Source: Paraburkholderia sp. ZP32-5 (GTDB lineage: Bacteria > Pseudomonadota > Gammaproteobacteria > Burkholderiales > Burkholderiaceae). Taken from it: a DNA stretch of 64,000 nt. The DNA is taken from positions 806,001 to 870,000 of the forward strand of contig NZ_JAJEJP010000003.1 in the NCBI RefSeq assembly GCF_021390495.1, read 5' to 3'. Shown here piece by piece: positions 34,419-44,906 of the stretch. The position numbers and the translations under genes are program-made. The notes below the pieces were generated by a model. The model was not told the DNA's origin. It did not search any database and was given only the letters and a program-made list of their open reading frames with translations. The first letter of the stretch is position 1; each line of letters opens with the position of its first letter.

Positions 34419-37400
34419 ATGAATCACGCATATTGCGTTGTCTGGAACGCGAGTCTTGGTGGATGGCAGGCTGTGTCGGAGTTGGCACGGTCGGCCGCGA
34501 AGGGGATTTCGGCAAAACGACGCGGCGCCCGAAAGCGCGTCGGCGGGACCGGGGCGGCATTGACAGCGTTGTCGCTCACGCTCGCCGCGACGGGGGCGCA
34601 CGCCGACAATCTGCTCGTCGGCATAGGCGGCGCCGGTGGCGGTAACGGCGGAACGGGCGGCATCGGAGGCGGTGGCGGCGGGCCTGCCTTTTTTCTCGCG
34701 GGCAGCGGCGGCCTCGGCGGTCTCCCGGGAGTCACGCAGACGATCGCCAGTCCGGTCAGCGGCGGCAGCATCGGGCCGTCCTACGACTACGTCGTGATCG
34801 GCGGCGGCGGCGGTGGTGGCAGCGGATCGGGCGGCGTCAATGGCGCGGCGGGCGGCACGGGGGAACTCGATCTGAGTGGCACGACGCTCAACGTCGGCAA
34901 CAACCTCTACGTCGGCGGAGCCGGTGGCGGCGGTGGCGCCGGAAACAGCTTCGGCGATCGCGGCGGCAATGGCGGAAACGGCGGAAACGGGACGCTCACG
35001 CTGACCGGCGGGGCGACCGTCGCGGTCAGCGGGCAACTCGAGATCGGCGGCGTCGGAGGCGCGGGTGGCGCCTGCGGCTGTTCGGGAAATGGCGGCGCGG
35101 GCGGCGCCGGCGTGCTGAACCTCGGCGACGGCAGCACGCTTAACCTCACCGGCGGCACGTTCATCATCGGCGGTGGCAGCGCGCTCAATATCGGCAACGC
35201 CACCGCCGACGGCGCGACGGCCGGCGCCATCGTCGGCCTTGCCGGCAGCATCACCGACAATGGCTCGATCAACTTCAACCAGTCCGATGCGTCCTATACG
35301 TTCTCGAACGTGATCGCCGGCGTCGGCACGGTTACGCAGAACGGGAGCGGCACGACCATCCTGACCGCGGTCAACACCTACTCGGGTGGCACGACCGTCA
35401 ACGCCGGGCTCATCAATTTCAGCAACGGCGGCAATCTCGGAACGGGTAATGTCACGCTGAACGGCGGCGGCCTGCAGTGGGCTGCCGGAAACACGACCGA
35501 CATTTCCAGCCGTCTCAATGCGCTGGGCGCGAACGGCGGCACGTTCGACACGAACGGCAACGACGTGACGATGGCGAGCGGCATCGGCGGGGTGGGCGGC
35601 GTGACGAAAGCGGGCGCAGGCACGCTGACGCTCACCGGCGCCAACAGCTACAGCGGCGTCACGACGATCAGCGGCGGCACGCTGGCGCTGAGCGGCGCGG
35701 GTAGCATCGCATCGTCGAGTGGCGTGATCGACAACGGCACGTTCGACATCTCCGGCACGACGGGCGATGCATCGATTACGAACCTGAGCGGCACCGGCAT
35801 CGCGACACTCGGCGCGAAGACGCTAACGCTGACCGATGCGAACGGCACCTTCGGCGGCACGATCGGCGGCACAGGCGTGCTCGTCAAGCAGGGCTCGGGC
35901 ACGTGGACGCTCACCGGCGCCAACAGTTACAGTGGCGCCACGACGATCAGCGGCGGCACGCTGGCGCTGAGTGGCGCGGGTAGCATCGCATCATCGAGTG
36001 GCGTGATCGACAACGGCACGTTCGACATTTCCGGCACGACGAGTGGTGCATCGATTGCGAACCTCAGCGGCACCGGCGTCGCGACGCTCGGCGCAAAGAC
36101 GCTAACGCTGACCGACGCGAACGGCACCTTCGGCGGCACGATCGGAGGAACAGGCGCGCTCGTCAAGCAGGGCTCGGGCACGTGGACGCTCACCGGCGAC
36201 AATAGCTACAGTGGCGCCACGACGATCACCGGCGGTACGCTGGCGCTGAGCGGCGCGGGTAGGATCGCATCATCGAGTGGCCTGATCGACAACGGCACGT
36301 TCGACATTTCCGGCACGGCGAACGGCACATCGATTGCGAACCTCAGCGGCACCGGCGTCGCGACGCTCGGCGCAAAGACGCTAACACTGACCGACGCGAA
36401 CGGCACCTTCAGCGGCACGATCGGTGGCACGGGCTCGCTCGTGAAGCAAGGCAGCGGCCTGCTGACCCTCGACGGCAACAGCGCGGCGTTCGCGGGCAGC
36501 ACGACCGTCTCGGACGGCGTGCTTGAAGTGGGCGACGCCGACTCATCGACGGCCGCGCTTGGCGGCAACGTCGACATCGCCGCCGCCGGCACGCTGCGCG
36601 GCCACGGCACGGTGCTTGGCGACGTGGTCAACGGCGGCACGGTCGCGCCGGGCGGCTCGATCGGCACACTGAGAGTCGGCGGCAACTACGCGCAGGCGAG
36701 CAACGCAACGCTCGCGATCGAGGTCAGCCCGAGCGGCGCGTCGGCGTTGAACGTCGGCGGCAGCGCGACGCTGAGCGGCGTGCTCGCCCTCACCTACGAT
36801 CCGGGCACGTATACGGCGAAGTCGTACGCGCTGGTGTCGGCGGCGAGGGGCATCAGCGGCACGTTCGGCAGCATGACGAGCGCCGGCGCGTCTTACCTGG
36901 GCACGCTGACGCCTTCGGTCGCCTACGGTGCGAACGAGGTCGAACTCACACTCGCGGTCGCCGCGACGCCGCCGGCGGATCCGGGCACACCGTCAGCGCC
37001 GGTTGTCGTAGCGCCCGTCGATACGAGCATCTACGCCGCGGTCGGCACGTCCACGATACTCGGCGCACAGGCGCAAGGCGCCGCGCTGCTCGAACGGCTC
37101 GGCAGCGGTTCGGCGGCCGCCGCCGCGACGCCCCGTGGATGGATCACGGCGACGGGCAGTCACACCAATATCGGCGGCACGAACGGCGAGCCCGGCTTCC
37201 AGAGCAACCGCTACGGTTTCCTCGCGGGGCTCGAGCGGAAGTACGGCGAATACGACGCGGGCGTGGTCGTGGGCTACGACCACGCGGACATCGACGAAGC
37301 GGTGACGGCCGACTCGGGCACCACCGATGTGTTGCGTGCCGCGCTCTACGGCGGCCGTCGCGTGGGGCCGGTCGATCTCGGCGCGACGTTGGGCGCGGGG

Positions 37401-37943
37401 CTGGACTTCCTCTCGCAGAAACGCCCGTTCGGGCAACTGGGCACGGCCGAGGGCGACCATATGGGCCAGGAGTTCAACGTGGGCGGCCAAGCGAGCCTGC
37501 CGATGACGTTCGGCGACGTGCGGATCACGCCGCGCGTCGGCCTGCGCTACGCCTATTTCCATGCGAACGGCTTCGGCGAGAGCGGCGCGGGCGGACAGGA
37601 TCTCGATGTCGGCACGGACAACGTGCGCAGCCTCCAACCCTACGTGGCCGTGACGGCCGACAAGGCGTTCGGCGACGCGCTGCGGCCCGTGAACGCCGAG
37701 CTGCGCATCGGCTATGCGCACGAGCTGCTCGATGCAAACCGCACGCTCAGCGTGACGTCGCTCGACGGCACGGTGTTCGCGGCGCCGGGCACGAGCCTGC
37801 CGCGCGGCTATCTGACCGCAGGCGCGAGCGTAACGCTGCATCCGGCGAAGCATCTCGACGTATCGCTCGGCTACGACGCGGTGATCAACACGACGCACGT
37901 ATCGGCGCAACAGGGCAGCTTGCAGGTCGGATACCGGTTCTGA
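34419..37943 (+). CDS. Type V autotransporter with ESPR signal, Gly-rich and PATR repeat passenger
   Basis: 1174 residues. The N-terminus MNHAYCVVWNASLGGWQAVS is an extended signal peptide region (ESPR). The hydrophobic core and AHA-DN cleavage end at about residue 62. Residues 64-260 are extremely Gly-rich (GGxGG runs). Residues about 300-690 carry autotransporter-associated beta-strand repeats (LTLTGANSYSGxTTISGGTL), including three near-identical 93-residue units at about 409-501, 502-594 and 595-687. The last roughly 270 residues form the autotransporter barrel, ending LQVGYRF. The passenger probably folds as a surface beta-helix in adhesion or biofilm formation. GGGGAAT precedes the ATG. 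A LuxR regulator is divergent. Confidence 0.92.
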   Translation: MNHAYCVVWNASLGGWQAVSELARSAAKGISAKRRGARKRVGGTGAALTALSLTLAATGAHADNLLVGIGGAGGGNGGTGGIGGGGGGPAFFLAGSGGLGGLPGVTQTIASPVSGGSIGPSYDYVVIGGGGGGGSGSGGVNGAAGGTGELDLSGTTLNVGNNLYVGGAGGGGGAGNSFGDRGGNGGNGGNGTLTLTGGATVAVSGQLEIGGVGGAGGACGCSGNGGAGGAGVLNLGDGSTLNLTGGTFIIGGGSALNIGNATADGATAGAIVGLAGSITDNGSINFNQSDASYTFSNVIAGVGTVTQNGSGTTILTAVNTYSGGTTVNAGLINFSNGGNLGTGNVTLNGGGLQWAAGNTTDISSRLNALGANGGTFDTNGNDVTMASGIGGVGGVTKAGAGTLTLTGANSYSGVTTISGGTLALSGAGSIASSSGVIDNGTFDISGTTGDASITNLSGTGIATLGAKTLTLTDANGTFGGTIGGTGVLVKQGSGTWTLTGANSYSGATTISGGTLALSGAGSIASSSGVIDNGTFDISGTTSGASIANLSGTGVATLGAKTLTLTDANGTFGGTIGGTGALVKQGSGTWTLTGDNSYSGATTITGGTLALSGAGRIASSSGLIDNGTFDISGTANGTSIANLSGTGVATLGAKTLTLTDANGTFSGTIGGTGSLVKQGSGLLTLDGNSAAFAGSTTVSDGVLEVGDADSSTAALGGNVDIAAAGTLRGHGTVLGDVVNGGTVAPGGSIGTLRVGGNYAQASNATLAIEVSPSGASALNVGGSATLSGVLALTYDPGTYTAKSYALVSAARGISGTFGSMTSAGASYLGTLTPSVAYGANEVELTLAVAATPPADPGTPSAPVVVAPVDTSIYAAVGTSTILGAQAQGAALLERLGSGSAAAAATPRGWITATGSHTNIGGTNGEPGFQSNRYGFLAGLERKYGEYDAGVVVGYDHADIDEAVTADSGTTDVLRAALYGGRRVGPVDLGATLGAGLDFLSQKRPFGQLGTAEGDHMGQEFNVGGQASLPMTFGDVRITPRVGLRYAYFHANGFGESGAGGQDLDVGTDNVRSLQPYVAVTADKAFGDALRPVNAELRIGYAHELLDANRTLSVTSLDGTVFAAPGTSLPRGYLTAGASVTLHPAKHLDVSLGYDAVINTTHVSAQQGSLQVGYRF
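35643..36479 (+). repeat. Three tandem 279-bp repeats inside the autotransporter
   Basis: Units begin at 35643, 35922 and 36201, exactly 279 bp (93 codons) apart, starting at the AACAGCTACAG-type codons for NSYSG. The first two are nearly identical at DNA level; the third diverges toward its end after about 36440. Recombination could change repeat number and passenger length between strains. Confidence 0.85.
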
Positions 37944-38375
37944 GAGTCGGCTGACGCGAGCCGGGTGGGCGTTCGGCAGACCCGCTGTATGCCGGCACGC
38001 GAAAGTCCGATGTCGCAGGTGGATGCGACGTTCGAATGTCCACGCGAAGTCGCAGGCCACCGCCCGCTTATGGCCGCATACGGAAGTTCGCGGAATGCGC
38101 AGGGCGGTTGCGGGCCCGTAGATCGGCAAGCTTCCGTAGTCGCTCCTCTCAGGATCTTGAACCCGGCCTGACCTCTACGGCTGCTTTGATGTGTATAACG
38201 GCCATCCCCAGTGCACAGCGTTTCCATGGCGAACAGATGTCAGGCGGTCGTTCTGAATTGACCCGTGCACGCGCGCCGGTCTCCGCGAACATCATCGCCA
38301 CATGATCCTCGGGCATGCTCCGTGCAACTTCACTAGCGTTGGCCCCAGGGCCATGCCTGTTCGCACCTCATCGAT
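37944..38375. other. Intergenic, nothing recognised
   Basis: 432 bp between the autotransporter and the UvrA2-type gene. Short open frames occur on both strands without family features. No clear terminator was identified. Confidence 0.45.
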
Positions 38376-41051
38376 ATGGACGCCATCCACAACAAAGCTC
38401 GCTCGGCGCCGCCACCGTCCGGGGAACCCACCTTCACCGGCTTCGTGCGGGTGCGCGGCGCTCGCGAACACAATCTGAAAAACATCGACGTGCAGATTCC
38501 GCGCGATGCGCTGGTCGTCTTCACCGGCGTGTCCGGATCGGGCAAATCGTCGCTGGCATTCGGCACGTTGTACGCCGAAGCGCAGCGGCGTTATTTCGAA
38601 TCGGTCGCGCCGTATGCCCGGCGCCTGATCGAGCAGGTCGGCGTGCCCGAAGTGGGCGCCATCGAAGGCCTGCCTCCCGCAGTCGCATTGCAACAGCAGC
38701 GCGGCACGCCGAGCGCGCGCTCGTCCGTTGGCAGCGTGACCACGCTGTCGAGTCTCGTGCGCATGCTCTATTCGCGCACGGGCGACTACCCGCCGAAGCA
38801 GCCCATGCTGTTCGCCGAGGATTTCTCGCCGAACACAGTGCAAGGCGCCTGTCCGACTTGCCATGGACTTGGACGTGTGTACGAGGTCACCGAAAGATCG
38901 ATGGTGCCCGACGACTCGCTGACCATTCGCGAGCGCGCCATCGTTGCATGGCCGCCCGCGTGGCACGGACAAAACCTGCGCGACATTCTGGTGACCCTTG
39001 GCTACGACGTCGATAAACCGTGGCGCGATTTGCCAAAGAAAGACCGCGACTGGATTCTCTTCACCGACGAACAGCCGACCGTGCCCGTCTACGCCGGACT
39101 CACGCCGAAAGAAACGCGTGCCGCGCTCAAGCGCAAGGACGAGCCAAGCTATCAAGGCACATTCGCCGGTGCACGCCGCTATGTGCTGCACACGTTCGCG
39201 AACACGCAAAGCGCGCTGATGAAAAAACGCGTGTCGCGATTCATGATTGGCAGCGTCTGTCCGGCCTGTCATGGCAAGCGACTCAAGAAGGAAGCGCTGT
39301 CGGTGAAATTCGCCGGGCGCGATATCGGCACATTCGCTCAGTTGTCGCTAGCAAGACTTGCCGAGATGCTCGAACCGATCGCGCGCGGCGAATGGCCCGA
39401 GCCGGATGCCGCTCATTCGGGCAAAGGCAGCGTGCTCAGCAGAAGCGCCATGCGCGATGCCGTCGATAAACGGATCGCTGCAGGCGGGTCCGTGCATAAA
39501 GCCTCGCCCGATGTTCGGCGCACCCCCAACCTGTCCGAGGAAAAGCGCATCGCCGCGCAACGCATTGCAGCCGAGTTGCTTGAACGCCTGACGACGCTGG
39601 TCGATCTGGGCCTGGGCTACCTCGCGCTGGAGCGCAGTACGCCCACGCTATCATCCGGCGAACTGCAGCGCTTGCGACTCGCCACGCAGTTATCGTCGCA
39701 GTTGTTCGGCGTCGTGTATGTACTCGACGAGCCATCGGCCGGCCTGCACCCCGCAGATGGCGAAGCGCTCTTCAGCGCGCTGCAGAGCCTGAAGGCCGCG
39801 GGAAATTCGCTGTTTGTCGTCGAACACGATCTGCAGATGATGCGGCGCGCCGACTGGCTCGTCGATGTCGGTCCCGCGGCCGGCGAAGCGGGCGGCCATG
39901 TGGTCTATAGTGGGCCGCCCGCCGGCCTCGCGAATGTCGAAGCGTCACATACCCGCCGACATCTGTTTGCGCCGCCCGCACCCGTCGCACGCGCGACGCG
40001 CGAACCGGCCGGCTGGCTGCGGCTCGTCGGCATCACGCGCAATAATCTGCATGGACTGGACGCCGCGTTTCCTCTCGGCTGTCTGACCGCCGTCACGGGC
40101 GTGTCGGGCTCGGGCAAATCGAGCCTCGTGAGTCAGGCGTTGCCCGAGCTGGTCGCTAGCCACTTCGGACGCGCCTTTGAAAAGCCCGACGACGACGAGC
40201 AGGACCCGTTGCTCGCGGGCGCGAGCACGCCGACCAGCGGCCGCATTGCCGAAGGCGTGGACGCGCTGCGCCGTCTCGTGCGCGTCGATCAGAAACCAAT
40301 CGGCCGCACGCCGCGTTCCAATCTTGCCACCTACACAGGCCTTTTCGACCACGTGCGCAAGCTGTTCGCCGACACGCCACTGGCTCGCAAGCGTCGCTAC
40401 GGCGCGGGCCGCTTCTCGTTCAATGCGGCGCAAGGCCGTTGCCCGACGTGTGAAGGCGAAGGCTTCGTCAGCGTCGAACTACTGTTCCTGCCCAGCGTCT
40501 ATGCGCCCTGCTCGACCTGTGGCGGCACGCGATATAACACGCAGACGCTGGAAGTCACATGGCGCGATAAGAACATCGCGGAGGTGCTCGGCTTGACCGT
40601 CGATGCCGCCTGCAATTTCTTCGCCGACGAAGCCAGTGTGATGCGCGCACTGAAAGTGCTGCGTGATATCGGCCTCGGCTATCTGCGGCTCGGCCAACCC
40701 GCCACCGAATTGTCCGGTGGCGAAGCTCAGCGCATCAAGCTCGCTACGGAACTGCAACGCGCGCAACGCGGCGACACGCTGTATATCCTCGATGAACCAA
40801 CCACCGGCCTGCATCCGGCCGACGTCGACCGGTTGATGGGGCAATCGCAGGGACTCCTGGATGCCGGCAATACCGTCGTCGTGGTGGAGCACGACATGCG
40901 GGTCGCCGCGCAAAGCGACTGGGTTGTCGACGTCGGCCCGGGCGCTGGCGGTGCCGGCGGGAAGATCGTGGCGAGCGGCAGACCGGCCCAGGTCGTGCGC
41001 GCGAAGGAAAGCCGCACCGCGAAATATCTGAGGCAGCATCTCGTTGTATGA
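38376..41051 (+). CDS. UvrA-like ABC ATPase, UvrA2 class (no UvrB-binding domain)
   Basis: 891 residues with two ABC cassettes. Walker A sites are [14 protein letters not shown] (near residue 50) and [14 protein letters not shown] (near 575). Signature motifs [12 protein letters not shown] and [12 protein letters not shown] are present. Zinc modules are CPTCHGLG with CPACHG and CPTCEGEG with CSTCGG. After the first Walker A the sequence goes from [10 protein letters not shown] almost directly to the CPTC zinc module, lacking the roughly 110-residue UvrB-binding domain of true UvrA. This is the UvrA2/DrrC-like type linked to DNA-damage tolerance or drug resistance. It stands alone, transcribed rightward. 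Confidence 0.9.
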   Translation: MDAIHNKARSAPPPSGEPTFTGFVRVRGAREHNLKNIDVQIPRDALVVFTGVSGSGKSSLAFGTLYAEAQRRYFESVAPYARRLIEQVGVPEVGAIEGLPPAVALQQQRGTPSARSSVGSVTTLSSLVRMLYSRTGDYPPKQPMLFAEDFSPNTVQGACPTCHGLGRVYEVTERSMVPDDSLTIRERAIVAWPPAWHGQNLRDILVTLGYDVDKPWRDLPKKDRDWILFTDEQPTVPVYAGLTPKETRAALKRKDEPSYQGTFAGARRYVLHTFANTQSALMKKRVSRFMIGSVCPACHGKRLKKEALSVKFAGRDIGTFAQLSLARLAEMLEPIARGEWPEPDAAHSGKGSVLSRSAMRDAVDKRIAAGGSVHKASPDVRRTPNLSEEKRIAAQRIAAELLERLTTLVDLGLGYLALERSTPTLSSGELQRLRLATQLSSQLFGVVYVLDEPSAGLHPADGEALFSALQSLKAAGNSLFVVEHDLQMMRRADWLVDVGPAAGEAGGHVVYSGPPAGLANVEASHTRRHLFAPPAPVARATREPAGWLRLVGITRNNLHGLDAAFPLGCLTAVTGVSGSGKSSLVSQALPELVASHFGRAFEKPDDDEQDPLLAGASTPTSGRIAEGVDALRRLVRVDQKPIGRTPRSNLATYTGLFDHVRKLFADTPLARKRRYGAGRFSFNAAQGRCPTCEGEGFVSVELLFLPSVYAPCSTCGGTRYNTQTLEVTWRDKNIAEVLGLTVDAACNFFADEASVMRALKVLRDIGLGYLRLGQPATELSGGEAQRIKLATELQRAQRGDTLYILDEPTTGLHPADVDRLMGQSQGLLDAGNTVVVVEHDMRVAAQSDWVVDVGPGAGGAGGKIVASGRPAQVVRAKESRTAKYLRQHLVV

Positions 41052-41060
41052 AAGAAGCAG

Positions 41061-41094
41061 GTGCGTACGCTAGCGAGCGCCGCACTTTCTTTTC
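41061..41094 (+). terminator. Possible terminator after the UvrA2 gene
   Basis: GTGCG (41061-41065) pairs with CGCAC (41081-41085), followed by TTTCTTTT (41086-41093). The stem is short with a large loop, so the assignment rests mainly on the T-rich tail and position just after the stop. Confidence 0.35.
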
Positions 41095-41349
41095 AGGCGT
41101 TCGACAGGTTTCGGGGTATTGCAGCCGACCCAACGGCAGAGTTGTCCGCTCGCTGAACGGCCGAGCATGAACTTTGCCTCGCGGTACTGCGGTGACCGGC
41201 TGAGAGCGACCCTTCAGAGTCGCTCGGCATAGTTGGCAGAGCGTCGGGATACGGCCAGATAGCGGCGCTAAAATCGTCTTTTGACAAAACCAACAAATGG
41301 AGTCGGCAGGCGAGGACTAACTCCAAGAATGTTTTCGCCCGCCTGGCGC

Positions 41350-41703
41350 TTACTGCCTAACCATTTTCACTATGGTCATCATCCCGCCCATGTTTTCGAC
41401 GCGGACCTTCACGTTGTCGCCTTCCTTCACGCTATTGACCATCGCCGCATCTTTTGCCTTGAAGGCCATCGTCATTGCCGGCATGCCGACATTGGCGAGC
41501 GCGCCGTGCTTCAGCGTCACCATGCCGCTCGCCACATCGACATGCTTGACCACCGCGTCGGTCATTGCCTGATTGCCAGATGCAGGCGCGTGGCTCATTG
41601 CATCACCGCTCATCTTCATGCCAGACATGTCGTCGGCTAGCGCCGCACCACTCACCGCGGTGCTTGCGATCAATACAGCGGACAGGATCATCGATTTATT
41701 CAT
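41350..41703 (-). CDS. cusF: Periplasmic CusF-like copper/silver-binding protein
   Basis: 117 residues. A signal peptide [20 protein letters not shown] ends at ALADD. A Met/His-rich linker ([14 protein letters not shown]) is followed by the CusF OB-fold with [13 protein letters not shown] (Met ligands) and [14 protein letters not shown]. It delivers Cu(I)/Ag(I) to the CusCBA pump. The ATG overlaps the cusA stop by 4 bp (41700-41703), so it is the last gene of the efflux operon. Confidence 0.92.
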   Translation of the reverse strand: MNKSMILSAVLIASTAVSGAALADDMSGMKMSGDAMSHAPASGNQAMTDAVVKHVDVASGMVTLKHGALANVGMPAMTMAFKAKDAAMVNSVKEGDNVKVRVENMGGMMTIVKMVRQ

Positions 41704-44700
41704 GACGTTTCTCCAGTTTGGGATGAAGGCACATGCGTGCCGTTGGGAACAGCAAAAACCTGGGGCGCCGCGTGGCTGCGGCGTAGACGGCGGCGCTGCA
41801 GCAGCAGCCACGCGGCGGGTATGACGACCATCGAAAGCAGCGGCGCGGTGATCATGCCGCCGACCATCGGCGCGGCGATCCGCTGCATCACTTCCGAGCC
41901 GGCGCCATGACCGACCATGATCGGCACGAGGCCCGCGAGTACGACCGCAACCGTCATCGCTTTGGGCCGCACACGCAACACCGCGCCTTCGCGAATCGCT
42001 TCGACGAGGGTCGTTTCGTTCAACAGCTCCCCCGTTTTTACCCGCCGGTTCAGCGCTTCTTTCAGATAAAGCAGCATCACCACGCCGAATTCCGCGGCCA
42101 CGCCTGTCAGCGCGATAAAGCCCACAGCCGTCGCCACCGACACCGCGTGACCGAGAATCCAGATCAGCCAGAAGCCGCCCACTAGCGCGAAGGGCACGGT
42201 CGACATCAGCAGCAACGCGTCTGCCGCCGAGTTGAAGGTGAGAAACAGCATCACGAAAATCACCACCAGCGTGACCGGAATCACCGTGCGCAGTTTCGCC
42301 GCCGCGCGTTCGAGATACTCGAATTGCCCGGACCACTCGATCGAATAGCCGGGCGGGAGCGTCACCTTCCGGGCGACCGCCTGCTGCATCGCGTTCACCG
42401 CCGTTTCGAGGTCTACGTTCCGGATATCGATGTAGACATAACCGGAGAGCCGCGCATTCTCGCTGCGAATCATCGGCGGACCATCCTCGATCGCAATATG
42501 CGCGACGTCGCCGAGCGTGATCTGCGCGCCACGGTCGGTCACGACCGGCAGTTCACGCAGCCTGTCGACTGAATCGCGTACTCCGCGCGGATAGCGGATG
42601 TTGATCGGGAACCGCTCGCGACCCGCGATCACTTCGCCGACGTTGTTTCCGCCGACCGCCGACGACACGACATCCTGGATATCGCCGACCGCCAGCCCAT
42701 AGCGCGCCGCCGCCTGCCGGTCGATATCGACGTCGATGTAATGTCCGCCGTTCAGGCGTTCGGCAAGCGCGGAGGTGACGCCAGGCACGTCTTTCACCGC
42801 GGCTTCGACCTGCGCTGCCACCTTGTCGATCTGTGTCAGGTCTGGCCCGGAGACCTTGACGCCTACCGGCGTCTTGATGCCGGTCGACAGCATGTCGAGC
42901 CGGTTGCGGATCGGCGGCACCCACACGTTCGAAAGTCCCGGCATCTTCACCGTGCGGTCCAGTTCGTCGACCAGCTTCTGCGGCGTCATGCCCGGCCGCC
43001 ACTCGCTGCGCGGCTTGAACTGGATTGTCGTCTCGAACATCTCGAGCGGCGCGGGGTCGGTGGCCGAATCCGCACGGCCCGATTTGCCGAATACGGTCTT
43101 CACCTCGGGCACGGTCTTGATCAGCCGGTCGGTCTGCTGCAACAACTCCGATGCCTTCGATGCCGAGATGCCCGGCAGCGCGGTCGGCATATAGAGCAGA
43201 TCGCCCTCATCGAGCGCAGGCATGAATTCGCCGCCGAGATGCGATATCGGGATGACGGTGAGTGCAAGTGCGACAGCCGCAAGCCCGATCACGAGCCACG
43301 GCCGCCGCAAGGTCCCGTTGAGTAGCGGACGATACAACTTCACCAGGACACGGTTGATCGGATTGCTGGATTCGTGTGGGATCCGCCCGCGAATCAGATA
43401 GCCCGTCAACACCGGCACGAGCGTCACCGATAGACCTGCGGCGGCCGCAATCGTGTAGGTCTTCGTGAACGCCAGCGGCGAGAACAGCTTACCTTCCTGC
43501 CCTTCGAGAGAAAACACCGGAATGAACGACAGCGCAATGATCAGCAGCGAGAAGAACAGCGCAGGGCCCACTTCGGCAGCTGCGGTCGCGATGACCTCCC
43601 AGCGTTGCGCGTTGGTGATCGGCTCGTCCGGGTGTTCGTGCTCGTAAGCCTCCAGATGCTTGTGCGCGTTCTCGATCATCACGATCGCAGCATCGATCAT
43701 CGCGCCGATCGCAATCGCAATGCCACCGAGCGACATCAGGTTCGCATTCACACCCTGATAGCGCATCACGATGAATGCGGCCAGCACGCCGAGCGGCAAC
43801 GACAGGATCGCGACGAACGCGCTGCGCAGATGGAACAGGAACACCGCGCAGACCAGGCCGACGATGATGAACTCCTCGATCAGCTTGTCTTTCAGGTTGT
43901 CCACTGCGCGCTCGATCAGCTGCGAGCGGTCATACGTCGTCACGACCTCGACGCCCGGCGGCAGTGATCGCTTCAAGTCCGCGAGCTTCGACTTCACGCT
44001 GTCGATCGTGGTCAGTGCGTTCTTGCCGGAGCGCATCACGATCACGCCGCCGGTCACTTCGCCTTGCCCGTTCAGTTCGGCAATGCCGCGCCGCATTTCC
44101 GGACCAATCTGGATGCGCGCGACGTCGCCGAGCAAGACTGGCGTGCCTGCGTCGCTGGTGCGCAGGACGACGTTGCGGAAGTCGTCGAGCGTATGCAGAT
44201 AGCCCGAGGAGCGCACCATGTACTCCGACTCCGCGAGTTCGAGCACTGAGCCGCCGGACTCCTGGTTCGACTTCTTCAACGCGTCGGCGACCTGCTGTTC
44301 CGTGATGCCATAGGCGCGCAGCTTGTCCGGATCGAGCACGACCTGGTACTGCTGTACCATGCCGCCGATGCTGGCCACTTCCGAGACGTCCGGTACGGAC
44401 TTCAGCTCGAACTTCAGGAACCAGTCGTTGAGCGCGCGCAACTGGCCAAGGTCATGATGACCGGTGCGATCGACGAGCGCGTACTCGTACACCCAGCCAA
44501 CACCGGTCGCATCCGGCCCAAGCGAAACGGTTGCGCCTTGCGGCAGGCGGCTTTGCACCTGGTTCAGATATTCGAGCACGCGCGAGCGCGCCCAGTACTG
44601 ATCAGTTTTGTCGTCGAACAGCAGATAGACGAAGGCGTCGCCGAACGAAGAATAAGCGCGGATCGTCTTTGCGCCGGGCACGCCGAGCAGCGTCGTGGTG

Positions 44701-44906
44701 AGCGGATAGGTCACCTGGTCCTCGATCACCTGAGGCGCCTTGCCCGGATACGAGGCCTTGATGATCACCTGCGTATCGGACAGATCGGGCAGCGCATCGA
44801 TTGGCGTTTCGTGCAGCGAATACACACCCCATGCGACAACCAGCACCGTGGCTAGCAGCACAAGAAAGCGGTTTTGGATCGACCAGCGAATGACGCGCGC
44901 GATCAT
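41700..44906 (-). CDS. cusA: Heavy-metal RND efflux pump inner-membrane subunit, CusA type
   Basis: 1068 residues, standard for HME-RND pumps. The helix-4 motif [20 protein letters not shown] has the Asp/Glu pattern of CusA (monovalent Cu/Ag) proteins. N-terminal [20 protein letters not shown] and the periplasmic loops follow CusA. It forms the trimeric proton-driven pump, taking Cu(I)/Ag(I) from periplasm and cytoplasm to CusC. Its start overlaps the cusB stop by 4 bp. The order is cusC-cusB-cusA-cusF, unlike cusCFBA of E. coli. Confidence 0.93.
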   Translation of the reverse strand: MIARVIRWSIQNRFLVLLATVLVVAWGVYSLHETPIDALPDLSDTQVIIKASYPGKAPQVIEDQVTYPLTTTLLGVPGAKTIRAYSSFGDAFVYLLFDDKTDQYWARSRVLEYLNQVQSRLPQGATVSLGPDATGVGWVYEYALVDRTGHHDLGQLRALNDWFLKFELKSVPDVSEVASIGGMVQQYQVVLDPDKLRAYGITEQQVADALKKSNQESGGSVLELAESEYMVRSSGYLHTLDDFRNVVLRTSDAGTPVLLGDVARIQIGPEMRRGIAELNGQGEVTGGVIVMRSGKNALTTIDSVKSKLADLKRSLPPGVEVVTTYDRSQLIERAVDNLKDKLIEEFIIVGLVCAVFLFHLRSAFVAILSLPLGVLAAFIVMRYQGVNANLMSLGGIAIAIGAMIDAAIVMIENAHKHLEAYEHEHPDEPITNAQRWEVIATAAAEVGPALFFSLLIIALSFIPVFSLEGQEGKLFSPLAFTKTYTIAAAAGLSVTLVPVLTGYLIRGRIPHESSNPINRVLVKLYRPLLNGTLRRPWLVIGLAAVALALTVIPISHLGGEFMPALDEGDLLYMPTALPGISASKASELLQQTDRLIKTVPEVKTVFGKSGRADSATDPAPLEMFETTIQFKPRSEWRPGMTPQKLVDELDRTVKMPGLSNVWVPPIRNRLDMLSTGIKTPVGVKVSGPDLTQIDKVAAQVEAAVKDVPGVTSALAERLNGGHYIDVDIDRQAAARYGLAVGDIQDVVSSAVGGNNVGEVIAGRERFPINIRYPRGVRDSVDRLRELPVVTDRGAQITLGDVAHIAIEDGPPMIRSENARLSGYVYIDIRNVDLETAVNAMQQAVARKVTLPPGYSIEWSGQFEYLERAAAKLRTVIPVTLVVIFVMLFLTFNSAADALLLMSTVPFALVGGFWLIWILGHAVSVATAVGFIALTGVAAEFGVVMLLYLKEALNRRVKTGELLNETTLVEAIREGAVLRVRPKAMTVAVVLAGLVPIMVGHGAGSEVMQRIAAPMVGGMITAPLLSMVVIPAAWLLLQRRRLRRSHAAPQVFAVPNGTHVPSSQTGETS

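Noticed and set aside
35643..36479. Possible CRISPR-like or minisatellite array
   Set aside because: The 279-bp repeats are in-frame protein repeats of the autotransporter, with no spacers.
36993..38129. Leftward open frame of 378 codons in the autotransporter barrel region
   Set aside because: Antisense to a well-supported barrel domain and Arg/His-rich.
38292..39272. Leftward open frame of 326 codons
   Set aside because: Antisense to the UvrA2-type gene; no family features.
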